Of a DNA stretch of 64,000 nt, positions 8,093-16,306 are shown one piece after another. Below the pieces are notes generated by a model. It worked only from the letters and a program-made list of their open reading frames with translations, made no database searches and was not told the origin of the DNA. Source of the DNA: an uncultured Bacteroidota bacterium (GTDB lineage Bacteria; Bacteroidota; Bacteroidia; B-17B0; Aurantibacillaceae); assembly GCA_937873155.1 (NCBI GenBank), contig CALMVZ010000025.1, forward strand, positions 62,001 through 126,000, read 5' to 3'. The translations under genes were made by a program, and so were the position numbers. Position 1 is the stretch's first letter. Every line of letters starts with the position of its first letter.

Positions 8093-9387
8093 TGAATTAT
8101 TCTCAAACGCTTGACTACCTGTTTTCGCGTTTACCAATGTACCAACGCGTTGGCGCAGCTGCTTACAAAGCTGATCTCAGGAACACTATTAAAATTTGCG
8201 AAGCCTTAGGTAATCCACAAAAGAAGTTACAGTGTATTCATGTTGCGGGAACAAACGGGAAAGGTTCTACTTCACACATGATCGCTGCTGTATTGCAAAA
8301 AGCAGGGTATAAAGTAGGATTATACACATCACCGCATTTATTGGACTTCAGAGAGCGCGTGAAGATCAATGGCAAAATGATCCCGAAAGAATACATAATT
8401 GAATTCGTAGAAAAGCACAAAAAAGAATTTGAATACATTGAGCCTTCTTTCTTTGAATGGACCGTTGGCCTGGCCTTTGATTATTTTTCGAATATGGAAG
8501 TGGATGTGGCGGTTATTGAAGTTGGCCTGGGAGGAAGATTGGATTCGACCAACGTGATAGATCCGGTGGTTAGTGTGATCACTAATATTGGAATGGATCA
8601 TATGAATTTGTTAGGAGACACGTTACAAAAGATCGCAGTTGAGAAAGCAGGAATTATAAAAGCACGGAAGCCTGTGGTTGTTTCACAATACCAGCCGCAG
8701 ATCTCGCAGATTTTCATAGAAAAAGCGAAGGAATTAAAAGCGCCAATAGAGATCGCTGATAAAAATTTTAAGGTTATAGAAAATAAAAAGGAAGGAGATT
8801 ATTTATCAACTACTCTCCTTGACAAAAAAACCAATGTTACCACCAATTATAAATTAGATCTTACCGGCGCCTACCAGGTAAAGAATTTGATCGGAGTTAT
8901 AGAGGCTTTAAAAATAATTGCCGGGAATGGATTTATTATTAATGAGGATGATATTCAGAAAGGATTGAGTAGTGTAATTAAGTTAACAGGATTGCAAGGC
9001 CGTTGGCAAACTTTAAGTGAAAAGCCATTTGTAATTTGTGATACAGGACATAACGAGGATGGTATAAAAGAGATCCTCTCTAATTTAAAATTGTACTCAT
9101 ATAAGCAATTACATTTTGTTTTAGGAGCTGTGAATGATAAGGACGTTTCTTCCATTTTGAAATTACTACCTAAGGATGCTATTTATTATTTCACCAAGGC
9201 TTCTGTACCACGGGCATTACCGGAAAACGAATTAAAATTAAAAGCAGAAGAAATGGGACTGAAGGGAAATTCTTTCTCTACTGTAAAAGAAGCAATAACC
9301 GCAGCAAAAGAAAAAGCGAAAGCAAATGATCTGATCTTTATTGGAGGAAGTACTTTCGTAGTGGCGGATGTTTTAGCCACTACCTAG
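8092..9387 (+). CDS. folC: Bifunctional folylpolyglutamate synthase/dihydrofolate synthase
   Basis: A 431-residue Mur-ligase-type ATP-dependent enzyme. The P-loop is HVAGTNGKGSTSHM (about residues 50-63). Other family motifs are LYTSPHLLDFRERVKING, the Mg/acidic region VIEVGLGGRLDSTNVI, ITNIGMDHMNLLG, and the C-terminal CDTGHNEDG. FolC adds glutamate to dihydropteroate and to reduced folates in the cytoplasm. Length is normal for the family. It begins one base before the end of the TonB-like gene, suggesting co-transcription, and its last 8 nt overlap the convergent gene. Confidence 0.95.
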   Translation: MNYSQTLDYLFSRLPMYQRVGAAAYKADLRNTIKICEALGNPQKKLQCIHVAGTNGKGSTSHMIAAVLQKAGYKVGLYTSPHLLDFRERVKINGKMIPKEYIIEFVEKHKKEFEYIEPSFFEWTVGLAFDYFSNMEVDVAVIEVGLGGRLDSTNVIDPVVSVITNIGMDHMNLLGDTLQKIAVEKAGIIKARKPVVVSQYQPQISQIFIEKAKELKAPIEIADKNFKVIENKKEGDYLSTTLLDKKTNVTTNYKLDLTGAYQVKNLIGVIEALKIIAGNGFIINEDDIQKGLSSVIKLTGLQGRWQTLSEKPFVICDTGHNEDGIKEILSNLKLYSYKQLHFVLGAVNDKDVSSILKLLPKDAIYYFTKASVPRALPENELKLKAEEMGLKGNSFSTVKEAITAAKEKAKANDLIFIGGSTFVVADVLATT

Positions 9388-10180
9388 CCTTCGGAGGCGT
9401 CAAAGCCAAATTAATACGCTCTGTAATGATCTGTGCTAATTTTGAAAAATAACTATTGACGATCTTCTTCGGATCATTTATTGCAACAGGAAATTGTGTT
9501 TCGGCAATACCTGAATTTATTTCTTTCGCATCATAAGTGTAAACTGTATAATGTACAACCAATTTTCTGAAGCCATCTGTAGTTGCTAAAGGATCTCCAT
9601 TCGAAGAACTGGCAGATGATTTAATATCCAACTCATTGATGAAAACAAAAATATCACATTTATATTTGGCGTATAGATAAGGAACTAAAGTTGCGTTTTT
9701 TATTTTAGCATTCATGAAACGGGCATCCGTGTTGGTCTCATCAACTACCTGTCCGTTCTTAATGATCTGTTCCTGTTTTTCTTTTACAGGTGGTTTGTAA
9801 TTTTTCTGATCAGGAACTTTCATGTATTCCAAAACCAGGTGCTGGTATATTTCCCCTAGATCTTTTTTGGTTTTCACAGTATCATCCATCATGTCGATAA
9901 CCAAATGTTGCAACTTCAATGATTTGTACAACTGTTCATTGATGCCGTCACGAAAAATAGCTTTGATCTGTTTGCCTGTGAGTTTAGTTTCTTTATTGAT
10001 CGCATAATCAACCTCGCTCATGTACAAACGCGGCTCGAAGGGAATGAGCATGATCTTATGTTTGCCGGGAGGCGGTGCTTTCTCTGAACCTTTTTGATTG
10101 AGTGTATTTTGAGCGTTCAGACTAAGAACGGCCATAAAAAAAACGATCGACAAATAAGAGCTGTGAATGGTTTTTTTCAT
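9380..10180 (-). CDS. Secreted protein of unknown function
   Basis: A 266-residue protein with an N-terminal signal peptide (SIVFFMAVLSLNAQ) and no transmembrane helix afterwards. The mature part contains KIMLIPFEPRLYMSEVDYAI and a C-terminal region with a predicted alpha/beta pattern. No catalytic motif is evident and I do not recognise a named family. The region ALVPFEPR-like at the start resembles periplasmic proteins that assemble at the envelope, but that is only an impression. It lies 34 nt downstream of rseP on the same strand and could be in one transcript. Its 3' end overlaps folC by 8 nt. Confidence 0.75.
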   Translation of the reverse strand: MKKTIHSSYLSIVFFMAVLSLNAQNTLNQKGSEKAPPPGKHKIMLIPFEPRLYMSEVDYAINKETKLTGKQIKAIFRDGINEQLYKSLKLQHLVIDMMDDTVKTKKDLGEIYQHLVLEYMKVPDQKNYKPPVKEKQEQIIKNGQVVDETNTDARFMNAKIKNATLVPYLYAKYKCDIFVFINELDIKSSASSSNGDPLATTDGFRKLVVHYTVYTYDAKEINSGIAETQFPVAINDPKKIVNSYFSKLAQIITERINLALTPPKAR

Positions 10181-10214
10181 TGCTTAATATAACACTAAAA
10201 ACTTAATAAAGTTA

Positions 10215-11540
10215 CTAGTCACGCAGCCAATCGGTATTGGCGTAGATCATCAATCCTAAAATGAAAACAAGGCCAACATAATTAGCGTAGTACAATACTT
10301 TTTCAGGCACTTTACGGCGACTGATCATTTCAATCAATAAAAATAAAATATAACCGCCATCCAACATCGGGATAGGTAAAAAGTTCATGAAAGCAAGAAC
10401 CAAAGAAAGAAACCCGGTGAACATCCAGAAGGCATGCCAGTCCCATTCTTCATTCATGTTCTTGTACATACTGTAAAAGCCGCCTACCTGTTTGTGTGCA
10501 TCTTTTACGGTGAAGATCACCACTAATTGTTTCGCCTGCATCACTAAATTCTCCGCGCCAAAACTTAACCCTTCTTTCAATGATTCAAAAAATCCGAATT
10601 TAAAATCTTCTACCGGGATATACTTTCCGCCAAGCGGCCTGAAACCAATTGTCCCGTCAGAAGTAACTTTTGGCTTTAAGTGAACGGTATCTAATCCGCG
10701 TAATACGGCAAGGTCAATTTCTTTTCCGCGATTGGCAGCTAAAGCTCTTTGAAATTCATTAAAGAATGGTGTGTTCACATTATTAACTGCAACTATAAGA
10801 TCTCCTTTTTTCAATCCGGCTGTTTCAGCATAAGAAGTTTTTGTAACCTCACCTACTTCAGTTGGCATTCGTACACCAATGAAGTCTCCCTTTTTTAAAT
10901 TACGTAAGATGGTACTGATGTTATCTTCGCTGATAGGGATAGTAATATTTTGTCCGTCACGTTTTACAACCATGCTCTTCGCTTTGTTCATCACGATCTC
11001 TATTTCAACGCGATTTAAATTCGTAATCGGTTTTCCATCAACAGATACAACAAAATCACCATCACGCAATCCCATGCTCAATGCAGTAGAATCACAAGCA
11101 ATACCGTAAGTTAATTTATCTGCGGGCACGGTTGATTTTCCCCAGAAGAAAAACACCATCCAGTAAATAAAAACACCTAATATTAAATTCACTAAGATCC
11201 CGCCCATCATGATCAACATGCGCTGCCAGGCCGGTTTCGCTCTGAATTCCCATGGCTCAGGTTCTTTTTCTAAAGTAGCTTTGTCCATTTGTTCATCCAC
11301 CATTCCCGCGATCTGAACATAACCCCCGAATGGGAACCAGCCTAATCCATAAACTGTATCACCAATTTTCTTTTTGAATAAAGAGAAATTCATAACACCT
11401 GCGAATGGAAATAAGAAATCGAAGAACAAATAGAATTTCTCAACCCGGCATTTGTAACGCTTCGCAAAAAAGTAATGCCCGAACTCGTGAAGTGTAATTA
11501 ATATAGTAAGACTTAAGAATAATTGTCCGAATTTTATCAT
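10215..11540 (-). CDS. rseP: RseP-type site-2 zinc metalloprotease
   Basis: A 441-residue intramembrane protease. The zinc-binding HEFGH (His18, Glu19, His22) lies in the first membrane helix, two PDZ-like regions (about residues 135-315) follow, and the C-terminal membrane segment carries NFLPIPMLDGGYILF, the second metal-ligand motif. RseP cleaves anti-sigma factors and remnant signal peptides in the inner membrane. Length fits the family. An ECF sigma/anti-sigma pair is also in this window at 19.3-20.3 kb, but nothing in the sequence links them directly. Confidence 0.95.
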   Translation of the reverse strand: MIKFGQLFLSLTILITLHEFGHYFFAKRYKCRVEKFYLFFDFLFPFAGVMNFSLFKKKIGDTVYGLGWFPFGGYVQIAGMVDEQMDKATLEKEPEPWEFRAKPAWQRMLIMMGGILVNLILGVFIYWMVFFFWGKSTVPADKLTYGIACDSTALSMGLRDGDFVVSVDGKPITNLNRVEIEIVMNKAKSMVVKRDGQNITIPISEDNISTILRNLKKGDFIGVRMPTEVGEVTKTSYAETAGLKKGDLIVAVNNVNTPFFNEFQRALAANRGKEIDLAVLRGLDTVHLKPKVTSDGTIGFRPLGGKYIPVEDFKFGFFESLKEGLSFGAENLVMQAKQLVVIFTVKDAHKQVGGFYSMYKNMNEEWDWHAFWMFTGFLSLVLAFMNFLPIPMLDGGYILFLLIEMISRRKVPEKVLYYANYVGLVFILGLMIYANTDWLRD

Positions 11541-11692
11541 TGAAGTTGTTGGTTATCAGTTAATGGTTATCAGTTGTTAGTTATTAGTTCTTCGGTTGAT
11601 CGTTCTTCATAAAAAATCAAGCATTGACTAAATTAGAAATTCTTAATTCTGCATTCATAATTCTTAATTTTTAACTGCCAACTGCATTCTGC
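11541..11692. repeat. Low-complexity spacer between rseP and dxr
   Basis: This spacer contains repeated GGTTATCAGTTA-type words and a partly self-complementary stretch (AATTCTTAATTCTGCATTC, ATAATTCTTAATTTT). No gene, RNA or clear terminator is seen. Such words are common in Bacteroidota spacers, and similar ones occur at 20.45-20.56 kb. Confidence 0.4.
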
Positions 11693-12850
11693 TTACTTTA
11701 GCAGGCCTTGTGCGAAAGCCCTCGTTTCTTTATCGCATTCAATATACTGCTCGTAATTTGGCTTTGCGATAAAAGACATTTTACTTAAACATTTTTCTAT
11801 GACCGAACTCATTTCTAAAAATTTTATCTTATCGTTCAAAAATGAGCTCACTGCAATTTCGTTAGCGGCATTTAAAACGCATGGCATATTTCCGCCTTTT
11901 TCAAGGGCTTCAAAGGCCAGAGCTAAGTTACTAAAAGTTTTGGTGTCAGGCTTCTCGAAGGTCAGCTCAGGATAGTTAAAAAAATCAAAACGTTTAAAGG
12001 TGTTCTTCACCCTTTGCGGATAGGAAAACGCGTATTGTATAGGCAATTTCATATCGGGTAATCCTAATTGAGCTTTCATACTGCCATCCTCAAATTGTAC
12101 AATACTGTGTACAACGCTTTGTGGATGTACAATAACATCGATCTGTTTAGGAGATAAATTAAAGAGCCATTTTGCTTCGATCACCTCTAGACCTTTATTC
12201 ATTAAACTGGCAGAATCAACAGTGATCTTTGCGCCCATGGTCCAGTTCGGATGTTTGAGCGCTTGTTCGCGTGTTACTTTTTCAAGATCCGATCTTTTCT
12301 TTCCTCTGAATGGTCCGCCTGAAGCAGTGAGATAGATCTTCTCAATTTTATTATCCCATTCTCCTGCTAAACATTGGAAGATCGCAGAGTGTTCCGAATC
12401 TACAGGATAAATATTCACACTGTTCTCCATTGCCAAACGGGTGACAAGATCACCCGCAACAACCAAAGTTTCTTTATTAGCGAGTGCAATATTTTTTTTG
12501 TGTTTTATGGCATTGATGGTAGAAGCTAATCCCGCGTAGCCAACAATACAAGCAAGAACGATGTCGATAGTTTCCATCTCCACGATCTGTTCGATCGCTT
12601 TTTCTCCGGCGTAAACTTTAATGTCTTCTTTAAATAAAATATCTTTTACAGATTGGTATTTCGATTCATCCCCGATAACAACAGCATTCGGTTTAAATTC
12701 TAAAGCCTGCTTAATTAAAAGTTCTGCATTAGAATTAGCCACTAAAACTTCAACGGAAAAATGTTTTGGATTTTCGCGGATCACTTCAAGGGCCTGGGTA
12801 CCTATGCTCCCGGTACTTCCTATGATTGCTATTTTTTTTGTTTCCGACAA
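11693..12850 (-). CDS. dxr: 1-deoxy-D-xylulose-5-phosphate reductoisomerase
   Basis: A 385-residue enzyme of the non-mevalonate isoprenoid pathway, converting DXP to MEP with NADPH. The nucleotide-binding motif IIGSTGSIGTQALEV is at the N-terminus. The family signatures ALANKETLVVAG, YPVDSEHSAIFQCL, TASGGPFRG, KHPNWTMGAKITVDSASLMNKGLEVIEA-type and IVHPQSVVHS are all present, covering the metal-binding Asp/Glu and the flexible loop. Length is normal. It is transcribed towards rseP with a 150-nt gap, and lies just downstream of tRNA-Leu(CAG) on the same strand. Confidence 0.96.
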   Translation of the reverse strand: MSETKKIAIIGSTGSIGTQALEVIRENPKHFSVEVLVANSNAELLIKQALEFKPNAVVIGDESKYQSVKDILFKEDIKVYAGEKAIEQIVEMETIDIVLACIVGYAGLASTINAIKHKKNIALANKETLVVAGDLVTRLAMENSVNIYPVDSEHSAIFQCLAGEWDNKIEKIYLTASGGPFRGKKRSDLEKVTREQALKHPNWTMGAKITVDSASLMNKGLEVIEAKWLFNLSPKQIDVIVHPQSVVHSIVQFEDGSMKAQLGLPDMKLPIQYAFSYPQRVKNTFKRFDFFNYPELTFEKPDTKTFSNLALAFEALEKGGNMPCVLNAANEIAVSSFLNDKIKFLEMSSVIEKCLSKMSFIAKPNYEQYIECDKETRAFAQGLLK

Positions 12851-12884
12851 ACTGTTTATTTAAAACCCGAAGATACTAAATAAG

Positions 12885-12968
12885 TGCCCACGGGGAGACT
12901 CGAACTCCCAAGGTAATTACACCAACGGCTTCTGAGACCGCAACGTTTACCAATTTCGCCACGTGGGC
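12885..12968 (-). tRNA. tRNA-Leu (anticodon CAG)
   Basis: An 84-nt type II tRNA. The acceptor stem pairs GCCCACG with CGTGGGC, followed by discriminator A with no encoded CCA. The D-arm is GTGGCGAAATTGGTAAAC, the anticodon loop is CTCAGAA (anticodon CAG), there is a long variable arm (GGTGTAATTACC), and the T-arm is GGGAG-TTCGAGT-CTCCC. The long variable arm and the anticodon identify leucine. Confidence 0.95.
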
Positions 12969-12971
12969 ATA

Positions 12972-13000
12972 AAAAAAGTCCATTTTTAGTGGACTTTTTT
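12972..13000. terminator. Bidirectional hairpin between the two tRNA-Leu genes
   Basis: AAAAAAGTCCA pairs perfectly with TGGACTTTTTT around a 7-nt loop, with T runs in both directions. On the minus strand it separates the repeat units from the 5' end of tRNA-Leu(CAG), so the two tRNAs are probably not made as one long transcript. Confidence 0.75.
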
Positions 13001-13200
13001 GTGCGGGTGAAGGGACTTCCTTCGACAAGCTCAGGATAAACTTCTCGTCCCGTTCAATTCCACAGAGAAAACCCGTTAAGGTCACCTCTCTTATTTTTTT
13101 TGTGCGGGTGAAGGGACTTCCTTCGACAAGCTCAGGATAAACTTCTCGTCCCGTTCAATTCCACAGAGAAAACCCGTTAAGGTCACCTCTCTTATTTTTT
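13000..13200. repeat. Two tandem ~100-bp units each carrying a copy of the tRNA-Leu 3' end
   Basis: Two units (13000-13100 and 13101-13200) are identical except for one T in a T run. Each begins with TGTGCGGGTGAAGGGACT, which is the same 18 bp as the 3' end of the adjacent tRNA-Leu(TAG) gene plus flank (13201-13218). The three copies are spaced 101 and 100 bp apart. Each unit also carries the REP-like 15-mer CTTCGACAAGCTCAG. The direct repeat of a tRNA 3' end at every junction is the pattern left by insertion or duplication at a tRNA gene. Open frames in the units are not credible genes. Confidence 0.9.
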
Positions 13201-13202
13201 TG

Positions 13203-13283
13203 TGCGGGTGAAGGGACTCGAACCCCCACGTCTCTCGACACCAGATCCTAAGTCTGGCGCGGCTGCCATTACGCCACACCCGC
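13203..13283 (-). tRNA. tRNA-Leu (anticodon TAG)
   Basis: An 81-nt type II tRNA. The acceptor stem pairs GCGGGTG with CACCCGC, with discriminator A and no encoded CCA. The D-arm is GTGGCGTAATGGCAGCC, the anticodon stem-loop is CCAGA-CTTAGGA-TCTGG (anticodon TAG), there is a long variable arm, and the T-arm is GTGGG-type with GTTCGAGTCC. It is the first transcribed gene of the tRNA pair. Its 3' half is duplicated twice just downstream. Confidence 0.95.
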
Positions 13284-13363
13284 AGCGCTTTCCTTTTGTG
13301 AAAGGAAGGCAAATTTACTAAATTTTTGATATAAAACGCTTGTTTTTTTAGAGGAAAATAGGC

Positions 13364-13792
13364 CTAAATCAGCTTCATGACCACATAAGTTTCAGGTACA
13401 GAAAGAGACTCAATACAATACTTCAATTTTACCCCTATTTCAGAGGGAAAATCGGTTATTTCTGTAAACCCGAATTTCGTAAAAAAGTCAGGGATTATAG
13501 CCACTAAATAAAGGGGTAAGGTGGCTTTTTCGATGAGGGCGAGGGTCAATTGCCGGCCAACACCTTTCAATCGCTCGTTTTCTATAACACCCAAGGAACA
13601 TAATTCAGTACAGGCAGGATATTGCCTCAATCTCCCGAACCCAACGATCTTTCCTTCAAATTTGGCAACCAGGAATTGATCGGAACGAAGATCATTATCA
13701 TCCAGGCAAAATTCTGCGATCAGTTTTTTTACTATTGGAAAATCTATTTCTGTACAGGCAAAAATAGTTGCCTGAAGAACATTGTTGCTCAT
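13364..13792 (-). CDS. GNAT family N-acetyltransferase
   Basis: A 142-residue protein with the GNAT layout: VAKFEGKIVGFGRLRQYP (beta strands 2-4), then CSLGVIENERLKGVGRQLTLALIEKA, which holds the acetyl-CoA pyrophosphate loop (R/Q-x-x-G-x-G/A type: RLKGVGRQL), then PLYLVAIIPDFFTKFGFTEI. GNAT enzymes move an acetyl group from acetyl-CoA to amines. The substrate cannot be told from sequence. Its ATG overlaps the stop codon of the upstream T9SS cargo gene (TAATG), so it is translationally coupled to it. Confidence 0.85.
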   Translation of the reverse strand: MSNNVLQATIFACTEIDFPIVKKLIAEFCLDDNDLRSDQFLVAKFEGKIVGFGRLRQYPACTELCSLGVIENERLKGVGRQLTLALIEKATLPLYLVAIIPDFFTKFGFTEITDFPSEIGVKLKYCIESLSVPETYVVMKLI

Positions 13793-15897
13793 TATTTGGT
13801 GATCACCAGTTTTTTTACCGACCTGGTTTCGCCATCACTTAAACAAATAAAATAAGTGCCGGCTTCCAGGTGATATAAATTTAATTGTAATAAGCCAAAA
13901 CGCATATTACTGTTTTGAGTATACACTTCTTTTCCTATCACGTCAATGATGCTCACGGTAATTTGTTTTCGGAAACTGTTCTCAGGAATTAAAACATTAG
14001 TTAATCCGTAAGAAGGATTCGGATACAACACGAATTCAGAATTGAAAGCAAGTTCTTTTACAGAAACAAAAGTTTCGCTTTTAGAAATCATTTTATCCTG
14101 TGTACAATTTAAAACTGTTCGTTTATTCTGATCAGCATCAAATTCTGAAACGGATGCAACAATGTACATATTCTCAGGTATGTAACGGAATTGTCCGGGA
14201 GGAGAAACAGGTACTGTATAAGAATAAGCTTTAGTGTAAGTTTGTCCTTGAGTACCGCCTGTTGTTGGAATAATTCCGGCTGCCCCGAAAGAGCCGTCTA
14301 AAGCAATATCCAATACATTCAGGTGTTTGAATTGATCGGCCTTCAATACGTAACCATTTTGTGCCGGAAGATAATACCCTGTTTGGAAATAAGGAGAGAA
14401 AGGAATGTTGTACATAAAACTTAATTGGTTCCATCCGTTATAAGATGTATCCATTACAGGGCCGTAAATATTATTCTCTGTTAAATAAGCACTCATTCTG
14501 TAATCGCCTTTAACTTCTCCTACAAAACTTGCACTTACTGTAAATGTCAGAACACGTGAAGCAGAATCATAATTCTTATTAGAAATACTAACGCTTACAG
14601 GAACGATCACTGATTTACGCTGGTTAATATGAGCCGAATAAGAAGTCCTGGAAACGGGAACAGAATTCACATCCGTAAAAAAAGTTCTGTCAATCATAGC
14701 AGTAGATAAAGTTTTTCTATAAGTAGAAATTAAACTTGCCGCAGAAGTCGTAGTTAACGAATCGTTATCATGAACATTAATAGCGATGACCGAACCACTC
14801 GTTACTGCTTTTAACTTCTCCTGTGCATCCGGACTAAATCCATCAGTTGCACTCACGAATTGTTCTACCAAAGTATTTTTTGCCGGAACAGATGTTACGA
14901 TACAAACGTAAGTGTTGATCGTATCGTTTAGCGCATTAGAGTCTGATCCGCTATTAACAGAATTGACCCAGATCTTTACTTTATAATACCCGGGAGTTGT
15001 AATGCTGTAAGATGTAATGAAAGAAAAATCAGTAGCCGCATGAGGGGTCAATGCAATGGTTCCACCCTGTGGAACGGACAAAGTTGCACCTATGACCTGG
15101 TAACTAAGATTCAATGCAGTAATATCATTGTTTCCTGCATTTGTCACCCTGCAATAAACACCGCCATTTGTATTGGCAGAATTATAATTATAGAATTTAG
15201 GACTGCTGCTAAGGGCGGCATCATTTGCATTTGCAATATTTTCTACTGTAATATCATCGATCCACAACTGGTACATGTTCTTCGAGATATTCTTAAATGC
15301 GATGCGAACATTTTGTCCTGAATAAGTTGCTAATGAAACCCCACGTTTTGTCCAGACATTTTTTTCGCCTTGTCCTGCAGTATTGCCATCATTAAGTTTA
15401 AAAACGGGTGCTGCTGTAAAATCCCCGGCAGTTAAAGTTCCGGTTGTATTTGTAGTAACATAAACTTCATAACCCTCAGGGAAGTTTGCATCGGGAGATT
15501 TTGCTTGCCACGACAGAACAGAATTAGCAGTTAAAGAATTGATCACCGGGCTTACGATAAAACGCTGTACGGCTGCATTTGTGTCCAACCAGGATGTTGT
15601 CACTAAAAAAGTATCTGCTTCAACGCTGTTATAGCTTACGGCCCATCCTGTTGTTTTTAATGAAGCGACGTTAAAGGGTTTGTTTGGTGAATTTGTGTTC
15701 CCGACATTGTTCTTATAGCCATCGTTGATCAAATTATAAGATGCAGGTGCGGTGGTATAGGTGGTCGTAGTAGTTATGCTTCCAACCACCTGGACGTCGT
15801 TCTGTAAAGTTAAACCGTTAAAACTGTCGCTGAATAATACCTGGCTGTTAGCGCCAATATAGATCAAACTAAAAATCCCTGCTAAAATCTTTTTCAT
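13792..15897 (-). CDS. Large secreted protein: choice-of-anchor J, Omp28-like and T9SS type A sorting domains
   Basis: A 701-residue secreted protein. After a signal peptide (MKKILAGIFSLIYIGANSQ) comes a beta-rich region with choice-of-anchor J/MAM-like features (VLFSDSFNGL ... GWAVSYN ... QLWIDDITVENI, residues about 20-220). Next is a CARDB-like segment (about 230-335), then an Omp28-like region (NTLVEQFVSATDGFSPDAQ ... VIAINVHDND), and a C-terminal T9SS type A tail (LYPNPSYGLTNV ... GTYFICLSDGETRSVKKLVI). Exported through T9SS to the surface; likely adhesin-like or a scaffold. Binding partner unknown. Confidence 0.85.
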   Translation of the reverse strand: MKKILAGIFSLIYIGANSQVLFSDSFNGLTLQNDVQVVGSITTTTTYTTAPASYNLINDGYKNNVGNTNSPNKPFNVASLKTTGWAVSYNSVEADTFLVTTSWLDTNAAVQRFIVSPVINSLTANSVLSWQAKSPDANFPEGYEVYVTTNTTGTLTAGDFTAAPVFKLNDGNTAGQGEKNVWTKRGVSLATYSGQNVRIAFKNISKNMYQLWIDDITVENIANANDAALSSSPKFYNYNSANTNGGVYCRVTNAGNNDITALNLSYQVIGATLSVPQGGTIALTPHAATDFSFITSYSITTPGYYKVKIWVNSVNSGSDSNALNDTINTYVCIVTSVPAKNTLVEQFVSATDGFSPDAQEKLKAVTSGSVIAINVHDNDSLTTTSAASLISTYRKTLSTAMIDRTFFTDVNSVPVSRTSYSAHINQRKSVIVPVSVSISNKNYDSASRVLTFTVSASFVGEVKGDYRMSAYLTENNIYGPVMDTSYNGWNQLSFMYNIPFSPYFQTGYYLPAQNGYVLKADQFKHLNVLDIALDGSFGAAGIIPTTGGTQGQTYTKAYSYTVPVSPPGQFRYIPENMYIVASVSEFDADQNKRTVLNCTQDKMISKSETFVSVKELAFNSEFVLYPNPSYGLTNVLIPENSFRKQITVSIIDVIGKEVYTQNSNMRFGLLQLNLYHLEAGTYFICLSDGETRSVKKLVITK

Positions 15898-15902
15898 CTT
15901 TC

Positions 15903-16301
15903 CTAATCAATAAATATTCTGTCTTTCCCGTCAAATTTTGGTGCTTGTATGCTTAACACTTTTAAAGGTTTTTCGCCCATTGATATCACCGAGTGAAGTG
16001 TGTTCTTCGGAATAAAAATAACATCACCTTTTTTTATAGGGAACCCTTTACTTCCTAAAGTCATTTGCCCGTTTCCTTCTAATACCACCACGTGTTCAGA
16101 ATGCGAGAGGTGTTTGTGAAGCTTAACTTCCTTTTTTATCACGATCACAAAACTGCTTGCTAACGTATCACTAAAAAGGGATTTGTTATACACATTGTCA
16201 CTAACGGTCTTTGCACCTATGCTATCTGTATTCATAACTTGCGCCCATCCGGTGAACGAACAACAAATAAATAATGCAACTATAGAACACAACCTGAACA
16301 A
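15903..16301 (-). CDS. Exported cupin-domain protein
   Basis: A 132-residue protein with a signal peptide (MFRLCSIVALFICCSFTGWAQ) and a single cupin domain. Motif 1 is HKHLSHSEHVVVLEGNGQM, with potential metal-binding histidines and glutamate, and motif 2 is PKNTLHSVISMG. Small cupins bind metals and serve many roles (isomerases, dioxygenases, storage), so the reaction cannot be named. Location should be periplasmic. It lies between the TMTC-like gene and the large T9SS cargo gene, all on the same strand with 5-nt gaps, so an operon is likely. Confidence 0.82.
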   Translation of the reverse strand: MFRLCSIVALFICCSFTGWAQVMNTDSIGAKTVSDNVYNKSLFSDTLASSFVIVIKKEVKLHKHLSHSEHVVVLEGNGQMTLGSKGFPIKKGDVIFIPKNTLHSVISMGEKPLKVLSIQAPKFDGKDRIFID

Positions 16302-16306
16302 ATCAA

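Noticed and set aside
12876-13312. Two small open frames across the tandem units (encoding a phrase with SLSKEVPSP)
   Set aside because: They lie on the tRNA strand, include tRNA sequence and repeat exactly, as expected for chance frames in duplicated DNA.
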